Assembly: GCA_037447655.1 (NCBI GenBank)
Contig: JBBHKE010001725.1
Coordinates: 1 to 64,000 of the forward strand
Source of the DNA: Zygnema cylindricum
Lineage: Eukaryota > Streptophyta > Zygnematophyceae > Zygnematales > Zygnemataceae
Length of the DNA: 64,000 bases
Reading direction: 5' to 3'
The notes below the pieces were generated by a model, which was not told where the DNA came from, ran no database searches, and saw only the letters and a program-made list of their open reading frames with translations. This document shows, piece after piece, positions 47,763-58,560 of the stretch (the first letter of the stretch is position 1; every line of letters begins with the position of its first letter). A program made the translations under genes and the position numbers.

Positions 47763-48612
47763 GTAAGCAATATTAACTTTTTATTCTTACCTTATATGAC
47801 TTTTTACGGTTGATGACATTATGTTTCTCAAAATAATATTCCCTTATAATGTGGCATTTTGTTTATCTCTACCATTATGTGTTCGTTAGAATTTATATTT
47901 CTTTTTTCCACACCCCACTACATTTTCTTAATGTTGTTATGTTGGATCCTCCTGCACCGTCGTGAAACACCGACGACAGCGTGTCGTCGCTTGTGGTTCT
48001 AATATACTAATATTGTTAGCAGTCGGCCACATTGAAGCGTCGATGCGTGCATGAAGAAATCGAACCGGCGACGACAATTCGTCGACGCAACAACGATAAA
48101 AATGACAAATTACAATACCGAGCATATTTTAATTTTTTGTTTTTAATTAGTACAATAAGTATAAATCTTTGTATGGTCGACGAGGCTTTGTCTTTGTTCC
48201 ATTGTTGGAATCGCAGAATCATTAAAGCGCTCGATTTTTTTATGCACTTTCCTCCTCGCCATGTTGGATTATCCAAAAAAATTAGGGACAGGACGACTTT
48301 CCTTTGTCGCTGACCACGCAGCCTGTGAGTGTAATTTGCACGTCGTTGCCATTCTTGGAATCTTCTAAGCAGTGAAACGCGACAAATCCTGATTTTGTTT
48401 CGTCGTCACACTGTTGGAATGATCAAATTGATTGGGTTAGCGACGACTTCGTGCCGTCGCGACCAACACAATCTGTAAGTATATGTCGAACGCATACAAT
48501 GCGTTAAAACCTCATGGGTTATTTTTAGGTACGACATGTCTTTTTTAAGATAAACTCCTATATTCTCTCATCCTTTTGTGTAGCCGCCTCTTTTTATTCA
48601 TTTTTTTGTCAC
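47763..48612. other. Presumed intron or spacer of copy A
   Basis: AT-rich DNA with scattered CGACGACG and GTTGGAAT words also found at 56480-56800 downstream of copy B. No gene is seen. Confidence 0.35.
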
Positions 48613-49086
48613 GTGTGGCTAATTTATATGGAAGGCAGCAGCCAGTCGTATAGGCGACAGCGTAGTGTCTTGACGTATCGTCGTCGCTACCCTCTATTAC
48701 CTCGGCGTAGTCTACGACGTCGGCCAATAGTACAAAGGGAAGAGGTACGAAGGGATGGTGTGGGAAGAGAAAGCCCCACGAGGGAAAAGAAAACACCGAG
48801 GGGGCTAGAAAGGGAAAGAGATGTCTCGGAAACCGTGATAGGAGAAAGGGGTACCGCGGAGGAATTAGCGAGAGAAAGGGAGGCGGCCACCTCGCTACAA
48901 ATTGGTTGGGTGCCGCCGGAGGGGAGGGAGAGTGAAAGGGAGGTGACAGAAGAGGTAGAGATGGAAGGATTGACACCGGTTGGGGGAGGAAGGGAAGAGT
49001 CAAATTTGGATGAGGTAGCAAAGGAGGGGATTTCTCGGAGGAGGGAAGGGTTCCGCCGGAGGGGAGGGATTATGAAAGGAAGGTGA
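48613..49086 (+). CDS. Candidate exon, Glu/Arg/Gly-rich low-complexity frame of copy A
   Basis: A 157-codon frame is rich in EERE and GRE words and includes EGLTPVGGGREE. The composition and its position after the conserved basic module parallel 57066-57480 in copy B. The opposite strand is also open. The frame runs into the tandem duplication at 48913-49190. Confidence 0.3.
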   Translation: MWLIYMEGSSQSYRRQRSVLTYRRRYPLLPRRSLRRRPIVQREEVRRDGVGRESPTREKKTPRGLERERDVSETVIGERGTAEELAREREAATSLQIGWVPPEGRESEREVTEEVEMEGLTPVGGGREESNLDEVAKEGISRRREGFRRRGGIMKGR

Positions 49087-49190
49087 GAGAAGAGGTAGAG
49101 GTGGAAGGATTGACACCAGTTGGGGGTGGAAGGGAAGAGACCGATTTGGATGAGGTAGCAAAGGAGGGGATTTTAATCGGAGGAGGGAAG
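48913..49190. repeat. Tandem duplication, unit 140 bp, two copies
   Basis: CGCCGGAGGGGAGGGA begins copies near 48914 and 49054. Each continues through GAGGTAGAG, ATTGACACC and GGATGAGGTAGCAAAGGAGG. The unit length is not a multiple of three, so the second copy changes frame. Confidence 0.9.
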
Positions 49191-49440
49191 GGAGGATGGG
49201 GTGAATCGTTAAGTAATATCGTGCGCGCGCGCCGACTATCACGCGTGCAGGAATGTTATCGTGCGCGCGAGCTACCGACACGATGCGGCATGACAGTTGT
49301 CGTGCATGAGCGACAAGCAAGCGAAGATGCATCATAACCAACAAAGTCATGCTCACAAACATATATACCAACAAACTTAAATATGAAAAGTGACAAAATA
49401 TATACACCATGAGAATGAATAAAGGTGAAAATGACCTAAA

Positions 49441-49513
49441 GAGAGAAGGGGAAGAATACTCCCCTAGAGTGAAGTGGAAAGAGAGAAGGGGAAGAATACT
49501 CCCCTACAGTGAG
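49441..49513. repeat. 40-bp direct tandem duplication
   Basis: GAGAGAAGGGGAAGAATACT followed by CCCCTA occurs at 49441 and again at 49481. Confidence 0.93.
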
Positions 49514-49678
49514 TGGACCCAATAATTTCCCCCCCCCAGCTCTTTAGCTTGTAGAGGAGCTAGTTAACACAATTGAGGGCTCGGAACAGATAAAGAGGCA
49601 AGAATGGTCAGCCGGGTTGAAAGGTAATGGAGAAGAGAGGCACTCCATGTGGAACCCTTGATCACCACATGTAAATGT

Positions 49679-49906
49679 TGTTAGATTTCCTAGAAATCTG
49701 GGATTCGGCATGTCCCACACTTAGGAAAATTGAGCCGGCCACGGTTCGAACCTGGGACCTTTCACTTCAGCTACGAACGCACTACCACTTTGCCACCAGC
49801 TCGATGTAGAGACTGGCGGGTCCGTACCCATTTATTACGAGCGGCTCGAGTATGGATATTCCATATTCTACTTCGTATTGGACCGGCTTCACGTGCCAAT
49901 CCAACA
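49679..49906 (-). repeat. TRIM LTR (3' LTR in element orientation)
   Basis: 228 bp with TG...CA ends, differing from its partner at 49964-50191 by scattered substitutions only. Confidence 0.9.
49732..49802 (-). other. tRNA-like cloverleaf in TRIM LTR
   Basis: The 71 nt fold as acceptor GAGCTGG/CCGGCTC, D-arm GCAA-AGTGGTA-GTGC, anticodon arm TTCGT-AGCTGAA-GTGAA, 5-nt variable region and T-arm with loop TTCGAAC. A-box (TGGCAAAGTGG) and B-box (GGTTCGAACC) Pol III promoter words are present. Base 33 is G where functional tRNAs have U, so it is unlikely to be a working tRNA. Confidence 0.75.
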
Positions 49907-49963
49907 CCCCCCCTCACGGGAAAGCCGGTCAAACCATCCGCAATCCCGCTGGCTCCGATACCA
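49907..49963 (-). other. TRIM internal region with primer site and polypurine tract
   Basis: On the minus strand it begins with the primer-binding site TGGTATCGGAGCC (49963-49951) and ends with a purine run adjoining the downstream LTR. Nothing else fits in the 57 bp. Confidence 0.88.
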
Positions 49964-50191
49964 TGTTAGATTTCCTAGAAATTTGGGATTCGGCATGTCC
50001 CACAATTGGGAAAATTGAGCCGGCCAGTGTTCAAACCTGGGACCTTTCACTTCAGCTGCGAACGCACTACCACTGTGCCACCAACTCGATGTAGAGACTG
50101 GCGCGTCCGTACCCATTTATTACGGGCGGCTCGAGTATGGATATTCCATGTTCTACCCCGTATTGGACCGGCTTCACGTGCCAATCCAACA
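49964..50191 (-). repeat. TRIM LTR (5' LTR in element orientation)
   Basis: 228 bp with TG...CA ends. It precedes the primer site in element orientation. Confidence 0.9.
50017..50087 (-). other. tRNA-like cloverleaf in the second TRIM LTR
   Basis: The fold is the same as in the other LTR: acceptor GAGTTGG/CCGGCTC using G-T pairs, a perfect D-stem GCAC/GTGC, anticodon stem TTCGC/GTGAA, and T-loop TTTGAAC. Most differences from the first copy keep pairing. Confidence 0.72.
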
Positions 50192-52011
50192 CATGTATAC
50201 ACCCTCTGCAAACTCAACATCCCGTTAGTATTGTTGTCCACCACAAGGAGAAAATGTGGAGAGACCTTGGTGTGGATGGTATCTAAGAGATGACGCGAGT
50301 CGATGAGAAACCGGGGCTCACTGAAACTATCTCGCAAAGGTGGGGTGGTTGGAAGGATCCTTTCCGAGACAAGAGAGTCGCAATTGTCTTCCCTAAGGTT
50401 GATACTGGAAAATGCAGGGAGAGCTGATGCCAAAAGTGCCATTGTGGGCAACTGTTTGCGAGCCGAGACAAGAGGGAGGCAGATTTTACGTCCCGGAAAA
50501 TTAGAGGGGCGGTAGGAGAAGGTCTGATCATGCATATCTACTCCCCCACCGATTCGGAAGATAACATCCTGTCCCACTAAGCATTCGTAGTCGTTGCATT
50601 CGGTGATTAATGCTCGGACAGAAACCTCCACGGACTCACTTTGGTTCTGTTGTAAAACCGAAAGACAAGCGGGTCCTAGGTAATTCCCAGCACCAGCTCC
50701 GTGGTACCGGCTGAAGTGAGAAGCCGCGTAAACGTGGCTAGGAGCTTGTTTGCGGTCAAACCAAGCTTGAGCGCAAATCCGGATCCGAGGATCACAAGTA
50801 TGGCTCCGGTGTCCATGAGAGGTAGAGAAGGAGCAAGACCATTAACGGAGAAAGACTTTCGAGCATTGTCGAAGAATTTGGTGTGAGGATCAAGGTCACG
50901 GCGCTCATCCGCGGTAACCCGTTGAATAACTGAAAGACTACGGTTGAGCTGCAACGCCCTCAAAGCGATGACTGCAGCAAACTCATCAACAACGGGAGAG
51001 GCTTTGGGAACCTCATTAGGAAAGGGAGAGGCCCTGGGGGCTTCATCAATCATGGCATACTCGGTGTGCATCATGTATGGTACTATCCAAAATGGTGAGA
51101 GCCTCAACCACTATGGAAGAAGGTATGTCTGGTAGAGGAGAGAGAGATACTTTCTCGAAAGAAAGTGGAATACGGGAATTTTGTAATTTACCGTCCTGAT
51201 TGTGATCAGGCGAGCCTTTATCAAAGGTAGATGCCCGTTGTTGGATAGTAGAATCTCGGAGGATTCGGCCGGCCAACCATGGCATGTGGACGACAGTCCT
51301 TGCCATTCCCGTGAACTAGGGTTTCATTTCGGCCATGAAGGCAGCAAATTGCTTCTTCATCATGGCGGCCATCATGACTTGTAACTCGGCCTTTTCCCTC
51401 TTACGTCGAGAGATCTTAGGCGGAGTCGCCTCTCTCTCGGTCTTGTAGGAGGAGTGACAGGCTTGGCACAACGGGCAAGAATTCCACCGTTCTGAATCTG
51501 ATTTTGATACGAAAAATTAGGTTCCTTAACATGACAACGGTGGACGCAATGTCCCTTCTGCTGGCAATGGGTGCATGTGGCCGACTTATCAGGGCACATG
51601 CGGGCATCATGCCCCGTGTTTCCACATCGAAAACATAATCGGTCTCCAGAATTAAATGGCGGGTTTCCCAAGGCTGACGTCTTTGGAGGCCTATTGTTAG
51701 GCCATGGGCTGCTAAGTGGAGAAAGCGACTTCCGAACGATCATGAGTTTCCCACTAACATGATTGCATCTCACATTCTACCGCAAATAAAGCAGCTTGAT
51801 CAAATGTAAATTTCAGACCCTAAGTCTGAGTGAGATGACTTTGTATAAAACGTTTTGATTGCTCTGGAAACTGTCCAACAAATTTTTGAACAGCTTCCAC
51901 ATCGGAAATTAGGTTTTGTAAAGCTTCTTGCAAAGTCTCTATGCGAGCACGTAAAGCAGGGGCGGTTTCTCTTCGTTAACGCGTGAAATTCATCAATTCT
52001 TTCACCTTATT
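50192..52011 (-). pseudogene. gag-protease remnant of an LTR retrotransposon (no reverse transcriptase seen)
   Basis: Reading leftward from the assembly gap, a gag-like part (about 52011-51780, with FVGQFPEQSKRFIQ) is followed by two CCHC zinc knuckles, CFRCGNTGHDARMC and CTHCQQKGHCVHRC (51640-51535). Next is a linker (51306-51046) and an aspartic-protease segment with PLMDTGA (near 50813). A further frame runs to the TRIM at 50191. Frames shift between these parts. Two tandem CCHC knuckles and a DTGA protease suggest a Ty3/gypsy-type or similar gag. No integrase or polymerase follows to the left of the TRIM, so this is a deleted or non-autonomous copy. Confidence 0.7.
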
Positions 52012-52021
52012 NNNNNNNNNN
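52012..52021. other. Assembly gap (10 N)
   Basis: Ten N bases separate the gag remnant from a hAT terminus. True length and content are unknown. Confidence 0.99.
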
Positions 52022-52181
52022 GCTATATCGATATATCGAAGATACGATATATCGGCGATATATCGGCGATATATCGCGATAATTTGAAATTCGATATATC
52101 GAAGCGATATATCGAATATCGGGTACCTGAAATTCGATATATATCGAATATCGGCAATGGGTCCTCGATACCCAACACTAA
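52022..52181. mobile_element. hAT right terminus, truncated by the gap
   Basis: Dense CGATATATCG words lead to the end CGATACCCAACACTA, complementary to the left end at 15232. The body of the element would lie to the left, in or beyond the gap. Confidence 0.7.
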
Positions 52182-54235
52182 TGATCATAGTATAGCGCAC
52201 GCCGCCGGACGAAATTTTTTATCGAACTGACACGACGTAGGATGACATTCCGCGGGAAAAAAAAACCGGAAAAAAAAAAAAAAACGCGGACGTAAGTCAT
52301 ATCGTAAGTTGTGTTATGGGCTTTTCATGTGGTTTTCTTAGATCGCTACTCTGATCAGCGACCGTCCGATCGTCTGAATCTGACGGTTTAAACTAAAAAT
52401 ACCTCAAAACTCACGGAAAATATTTTTTTTGTCCGAATGTTTTTCAAAATTTACACATGACGTTTAATTCTCTATCGATCGATGTGCAACTCAACCCTGT
52501 TACTATTTTTTTTCCTTTTGCGACCAATACAATATGGGTCTTAAGGCCATATTGTATGTTTTTCATACAATAGGCATATTGTATGGGCCTACTTTCACCT
52601 ACTTTTGAACTATGTGATATACGGGCGGCGGACAGAGACCGACGACAATCATCTGACGTGGAATACTGAATCTTTCGTAGTTGTAAATATTCGTTTGAAC
52701 TGGTCTTTGTCTTTATTTGATTAGCTGATTAGTGTAGGAATAGTGGAATACCTTGTCATTTCGGGTATACGCACAGTAAAAACACATAGTAGAACACCCT
52801 AAACATGTAAATCCTAACCAGATATCCGGTAGGTACAATCGCTATTAAAGTAAATAACTCTAAGGCCAAAAGGTGACGGGCCAATCGCTATTAAAGTAAA
52901 AATAACTCTAAGGCCAAAAGGTGACGTTCCATCAGGCTAAAAGTGGCTTATTATACATAAATCTGCGAGTCTCTGTACCAAAAGGTACCACCTATTTTGT
53001 TTGTATACAAAAAACAACATTACAAAGAATCTTGCCGATACTCTCCGAAGGTCTTGGATGTAACATTGGCCGCCGGATGTTCATCTGCGAGGAGTTCGCT
53101 TCATTTTGTCAACGCACATCGAGGAGGTGGGTTGGCAGCTACAGAAAAAAAAAATCGCGACACGTTGGACGATTAAGCTACGTGTCATGATGGAAAACCA
53201 ACAAAAAATCTTAAGATTTGCACATGACACGCGCTTTCCAAAATACATCTGAAAATAAAAACGAAATTTCGTAACATTCCTTCGTCACGCTATTTTCAGT
53301 AACTTTTGTTCGTCACACTATTTCTCTCAAAGGACTTTCGTTATGTTCGAAAACATAAACCCTAAAAAATGAGTTGTTGTACAGACTAGCGTATGCAAAA
53401 AGTATAAAATATATATCGTACGATGATTTCGTACGCATATACATGGTATGCAAAAGAAGATTTGAAGTTAAGTTTATCGGTGCTAAATATCTGAAAGATT
53501 TTCAATATCGGATCGTAGCTTGCGTCGCGCCTGTCAATTTAGAACACGTGGTTTACAAAGTCTACGTGATGGAACATTGACTGAATCGACCCGATCTGTA
53601 GAGTTGGCTGTAGACTTACGGAAACGTATGATGGAACTTCACCCCAATTCGGTGCGCTTTACAAAAAAAAAAAAAACTTGAAATACATTCCATAATTTTA
53701 TTTTATCCATTATTATAATTTGGGTTTTTTTTTCAATTAGCGTTAATAATGGAAGTACACTACTATGAAAATAGTGTGGCATACGGACAGGGTATCTCCG
53801 TAGGAAATGGTACTTTTTGAATTACAAAGGCATAAAAAGACACTTAACATTATTGCGTACATATGTAAATGCGCACTGGAATAAAGAGACGCAAACTCGA
53901 CGACAAAAATCACGTTTTCATAGGTTCGTCCATCGATCGTGTGAACAGCGCGACGGCTTACGAATTGTCAAATTTTGTACGAATACACATATTACTGTAG
54001 AAATCGAAAAGGCAGGTGTTTATTATTCAAGACAACCCAAATTACATTTAGGGATTAATTAGTATGTATATTAAAAGAAAAATCCCGATTAGTGTTTATA
54101 ACACTATTTTTTTTTACTCTATTTATTCCTTTATTGAAATATCGATTGGCGGTGTACTGTATAGTAATATATTAAAAGCGCTACATAATTTTGAGACGAT
54201 TTAATACTCTACGACGTCGATTTTTCCGTGACTAT
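52182..54235. other. Repeat-rich AT DNA, no recognised gene
   Basis: A 35-bp segment ending AACTCTAAGGCCAAAAGGTGACG is directly repeated (52835-52881 and 52881-52926). Small frames at 52921-53190, 53374-53580 and 53817-54062 are without recognised domains. Confidence 0.45.
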
Positions 54236-54480
54236 TTAATGTTGCAAGACGTCGATGGTTTTTGTGACGCTGTAAACGTTTAGTTTTTAGTGACGTACTT
54301 CTAAACGATTGCAATAGCCGTCTACAACAGTTGTTATTTCTGTAGACGTCACCAATTGTCGCAAGATTTGTGGTCGTCTACAACCGTCACATTTTAAAGT
54401 AGCGATTTCATTTTCGCACATAGGAACGCCCTGTAAAGAACAGTACAATACACCATGAATCGTTATTAGCGTATAGAAAA
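54236..54480. mobile_element. MITE copy, internal/right part
   Basis: GCAATAGCCGTCTACAAC through TCATTTTCGCACATAGGAACGC closely matches 60130-60265 and the right third of the complete MITE at 21941-22889. A motif ACACCATGAATCGTTATTAG from the short-palindrome family follows in place of the expected terminus. Confidence 0.7.
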
Positions 54481-55740
54481 TTATTAGTGTGAACAAAGAA
54501 TTAGTGTGATGGATTCTAATATGTGTATCAATCCCATTTTCAAAAAAATGTTTAATTGTAATTTTTTCATAACGTTGTTTTGGGTATACATGATCCGCTG
54601 TCATAACATATACGTTAAAATAGGTAGATTTACAAATTTTGACAGTCCGTACGACGTCCCGTCCTTCCAACGTAAAAACCCATAATTATATTTTGGGTTT
54701 GCGGATATACAATCATTGCGACATTCATTATTATACACTAAAAAAAGAACGAGTAAAAACCGTCGAAATGTACAGGTTTATGTACTTTCACTTAATTTCA
54801 TTCATGATTATAATCAGCGTTTGTTTTGCGTGCGGTGAATTGATAACAAAAAAAAAGGTGCGAGTACAACGTAGGCGAAACGTACATTGTCGCGTCGATG
54901 CATCGGGTTGTAAAACGCAATTACGTTATAAAGTTATGTAACCGTACAACTTCAATATGTTCATTCGGTTAGATTTATATTGTATAATGAACTAAACTAT
55001 AACGGAAGGTATTCTATGTGTACGTTTCGTTCGACATAACGTGCATTGAACTCAATGATTGATTTATATTTCCTTGTTGTTCGCGGAGAGAACGAACGTT
55101 GTGTGACGTTAAATAATGACCCTTAATCTTAATAAGGTGCCCGGTAGGTTCCTTTATTAGAATCAATGCATTGTAATATTGGGACTTAAGAATGATAAGG
55201 ATGCGTTTACTTAGATCAAACGTCAAACAAACCTCTTATTAGTATCACTTTTAATTATAATTGAACGTAAAACGAACAAAAAACACATATTATGAGACAT
55301 GTAAATTCTAATTGGCGGTAATCCAACGACAAAAGATGATCATGCGCCGTCGTAAGATTATCATTGGTTGTTGCCGAAAACACGTGGACACATTCCCAAA
55401 GTTGGTCACGTTTTATAGATGACGTTAGAACAACCGATTGCCGGGGTAATGACGCCGCATTTTTTCCACACGTAAGCTGGAGGTGTTTCCATGGCGCTAT
55501 GAACATTACACCGACGACGTAAGTTTTGAAATATTTTGGCAATTTTGAAGCAAGTTTTTACGTGATCCCACTTTTATTCCCGCGTTTTGAAAAAAAATTA
55601 AATTGAAAGCCGTGTTAAAATTAAAAATTCGGATTTTAAACAAAAATTTAACATGGCAAATCCCTCCATTATTACCGCGCAAATTCATTTTCACTTGCAG
55701 TTCGTGTATTATATAAATGTATTTGTGATAATGGCAACAA
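54481..55740. other. No recognised gene
   Basis: AT-rich unique DNA. A frame at 54639-54941 with a possible hydrophobic segment lacks support. The last 150 bp resemble in layout the upstream flank of copy A (TATATAA then an ATG-rich start region). Confidence 0.4.
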
Positions 55741-55828
55741 CACTATCGCTATTTCTTCCTCATTTGCTTGGGTTGCCACTTTCTTCCTTTTTGGCTGCTC
55801 CTACTTCTTATTTTTTATGTGATATTAA

Positions 55829-56211
55829 GTGTTTGAGAGTATGTGGACCCTTAATAGAAATTGGGGCGCAGACCTGGGCAATTACAACAACAATCCCCAT
55901 AACGCTCAGGTTAAACAAGATGAGGAAAATGAAACGAACGATGAGGAAAACGCATTTCCGAACGAGGAAGAGAGTGAGGCGGAAATCGAAACGTCGGTAG
56001 ACCCGGCGGCCATTGTGGAAGGGTTTTTTCTGTCCTCGGCCAATACCAGAGGGCGTGTCTCCCACCGTAAAGTTAAACTTGTGTCGACTAAGACAACTTC
56101 AATGCGAGTAATCCACTGGATGCTGAAGGACTGTGAATAACGGCTCAGCTAAACTCATTCCAAGGACCATGAGAAAGTTTCCCGAGCATTTTACCGGAGT
56201 GTACACTACAA
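55829..56211 (+). pseudogene. Candidate exon, unrecognised family, copy B (frameshifted)
   Basis: An acidic Asn/Glu-rich start leads into the same basic module as copy A (HRKVKLVSTKTTSMRVIHWM, then LIPRTMRKFPEHFTG). Relative to copy A, one extra G near 56137 shifts the frame and brings a stop. The exon ends at the same donor type, ACAA|GTAAGC. The module is conserved in sequence and splice position while the acidic start is not. I do not recognise the product. Confidence 0.5.
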
Positions 56212-57065
56212 GTAAGCCATTTCAACCATACGTTCTCCCATTTATTAAATGATTTTGTTTCCTACTTCCTTTTGTGTTATAATTCTCATTCACAATGTGT
56301 TGTTATATTTTAATTTTGTTGTGCTTTTAGATTATTTGTACAGTCTTATTTTGGAAAGTCGCCTTTCTCTCTCAAACTACATACTGACTTCTCACTAACT
56401 CTCCATTAGTGCGTGTTTTTCTATGTTGTTGACTACTTTTCATTGTTTTGTTATTTTTTAGTAGTATTTTCCAACTGTCTTGCGATTTCTTAATGGCGAC
56501 AGCGTACTTGCGATGACGTGTCTTTGTCGCGGTGGACGCGACGACATCATGTTGGCCTTCAATGATGGATTTGTCAAAATAATTGAATGGATGAGATACC
56601 TCGTTAGGTTGAAGTGCGAATGACGACGAGAGTGGTTCGTCGTTTAGACTAAACCACCGAAGACATTAGTTCAGATAATCCAACGTTGGTATTCTCGAAT
56701 GTAATTCGCGGACGACGACGTTGTTACGTCGAACCAATATTGGGAAACTCGAATAAAGTCGAATGCTCGACAACATTCTGTCGTCGCTTGAATGTAGGTT
56801 TATAAGTCGTAGGGCCAACCGTTCAATTTTCCAAATGTGAATATTGGACTATTTTTACAACAGGACTATATGAGTTAAGGTCTGAGTAAAATAACGTTTT
56901 TTAGGTTGTTTTTGTCCCCTTCAATTGTGTGTTTTCATTTTTTACTCTTAACCAATAGTTTTGTTTTTAAATGGAAGACCGCCAACGACCATTCAAACGA
57001 ATGCGATGTGCCATTCATAACCAATTTGGTCCACAATAGATAAATACTATTCCGAGGCGATTCGT
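56212..57065. other. Presumed intron or spacer of copy B
   Basis: T-rich DNA and CGACGACG-type words like those downstream of copy A. No gene is seen. Confidence 0.35.
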
Positions 57066-57827
57066 ATGCTACTAACGGCAACCACGATGGGGGGTGATAT
57101 ACCAGGAGGGGAAAACTTAGACAAGGAAAGGGGTGGAACCAAAGGAGTGTTGGGGAATAAAGTGGAATCGAAAGAGGGCGGTAGGGAAAGGGTTGGAATG
57201 GAGTTAGTTTTGAGGGAGGGGGAAGAATTGCGTGTTGACATAGATGAGATGTAGGAAACTGAGGCGGTGGGGAGGGAAGGGACGGGTACGGAGAGGGTAA
57301 TAAGGGGAAGTGTGTCGGAGGGGGAGTTACCGAGTGAAGGGATTAGAGCGAACGAAAAAGGTGTCCGCGAAGTAAAAGAGGGTAAGGAGGTAGACGAAGA
57401 ATATGAACCCTCGGGAACTGCGTCGGACGAGCCTGTAGAGGAAAGGGAAGAGCCTACAAAAGATGAGGAAGAACCTTAAAAAACCGAATCGTCGAACATT
57501 CCGGTCACGAAACACGACGACGATCCCTCAACCCCGGACCAGCAATATTCGGAGAGCTCACAGAGACGCATGGAGGAAGAATATGGAGACGAGGACGAGA
57601 TTGTCGCTTTTCCACCATCACCAAATCGTGATAAAACTCTCGTGGCAGTACAAGGACCTCAAATTCCGGCCGAGCGTGATGTGGTAATTCGAGAGGAAGA
57701 ACGAGATTGGTTTTTCTCGCCTATATCGGAGATGAGGCCATGGATGGCTTCCGACCGACGGCTGCCCATTTCATCCCGGTCGAGGATTGGCCGACTATTG
57801 GCGTTACGGGGAGGGTTGGCCTATTGA
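57066..57827 (+). pseudogene. Glu/Gly-rich low-complexity coding stretch of copy B
   Basis: Successive frames at 57066-57254, 57267-57479 and 57570-57827 encode Glu/Gly/Arg-rich protein (EEREEPTKDEEEP, MEEEYGDEDEIVAF) and then a less biased part with DWFFSPISEMRPWM. Stops at 57252 and 57477 interrupt it. Position and composition parallel 48613-49190 of copy A. Confidence 0.35.
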
Positions 57828-57842
57828 CCGGTGGTTGAACCC

Positions 57843-58230
57843 CGTCCTATAAATTCTAGACATCCCTCCGGATGTCCCCGCCCACCCAACATGGCTGTAC
57901 ATCGCATCATACAACCATGCGTCAAATTTCCCATACATTGGGTATTTTCAGCCTAATGATGAACGTTTCACATGGATTCTACGTCGACCAATTGGATTCG
58001 AAATAGATGTCCCGGAATTAATCCGACATTATCACCTTTTGGACCCACGGTTATCTACCATTCTACGTCGTGCAATTCGTACTCCGGAGCTAAACAAATT
58101 CTTAGATGCTCGAAGTGCAGTCTTACAACGCTACCGAAATGTGCAAGTGAGGCGTACGTATCTTTTGGAAATACGTATCAACAAGCCGTCGGATATACCC
58201 TCATCATCGATGACAGTTCATAAAACATAA
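57843..58230 (+). CDS. C-terminal coding stretch of copy B, unrecognised
   Basis: One frame, open after a stop at about 57850 and ending with TAA at 58228-58230, reads LDIPPDVPAHPTWLYIASYN, FPYIGYFQPNDERFTWILRR and PELIRHYHLLDPRLSTILRR. The composition is protein-like, unlike the low-complexity part before it. It is a plausible globular C-terminal domain of the same family. No named domain is recognised. Confidence 0.4.
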
Positions 58231-58254
58231 AAAATAAAATAGATAACAAATTAG

Positions 58255-58560
58255 TACGGAGTAGATGGGCTTGAAAAATATAACGTGAAAAAGAAAAAGA
58301 ATAGAGAGGGACACAGAACGAAAATAAGAGTAAAATAGGAAAAAAACCAGTTTGAAAGAAAAGAAGAGAAAGGATATGAGACAGAAAGAGGGAGAGAGAG
58401 AAGATGGAAAGAAAAGAGCAAGAGAGAAGGGTAAGGAGAGTGAATGGGAAAAAATGTGGGAGATGGACAATTGGTAGAGGGAGAGGTTAAGGGATAAAGA
58501 GGAAGAGAAAATGAAAGGGGAAGAACAAGGAGGTAGAGAGCGCAAAAGAGATGAATAAAC
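58255..58560. repeat. Purine-rich (A/G) tract
   Basis: GAAAAAGAAAAAG and GAGAGAGAAG units dominate the plus strand. Minus-strand frames here are Ser/Leu/Phe-rich composition artefacts. Confidence 0.8.

Larger units (their letters stand above)
49679..50191 (-). mobile_element. TRIM (terminal-repeat retrotransposon in miniature), 513 bp, with tRNA-like LTRs
   Basis: Two 228-bp LTRs (49679-49906 and 49964-50191) flank only 57 bp. On the minus strand the LTRs run TGTTGGATTGG to AATCTAACA. The internal part starts directly with TGGTATCGGAGCC, one mismatch from the classic primer site for initiator tRNA-Met (TGGTATCAGAGCC), and ends with a G-rich polypurine run (GTGAGGGGGGG). Flanks AATGT (49674-49678) and CATGT (50192-50196) form a 5-bp target duplication with one change. 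There is no coding capacity, so it must be moved by another element's enzymes. It lies within a gag-protease remnant. Each LTR holds a tRNA cloverleaf. Confidence 0.92.
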
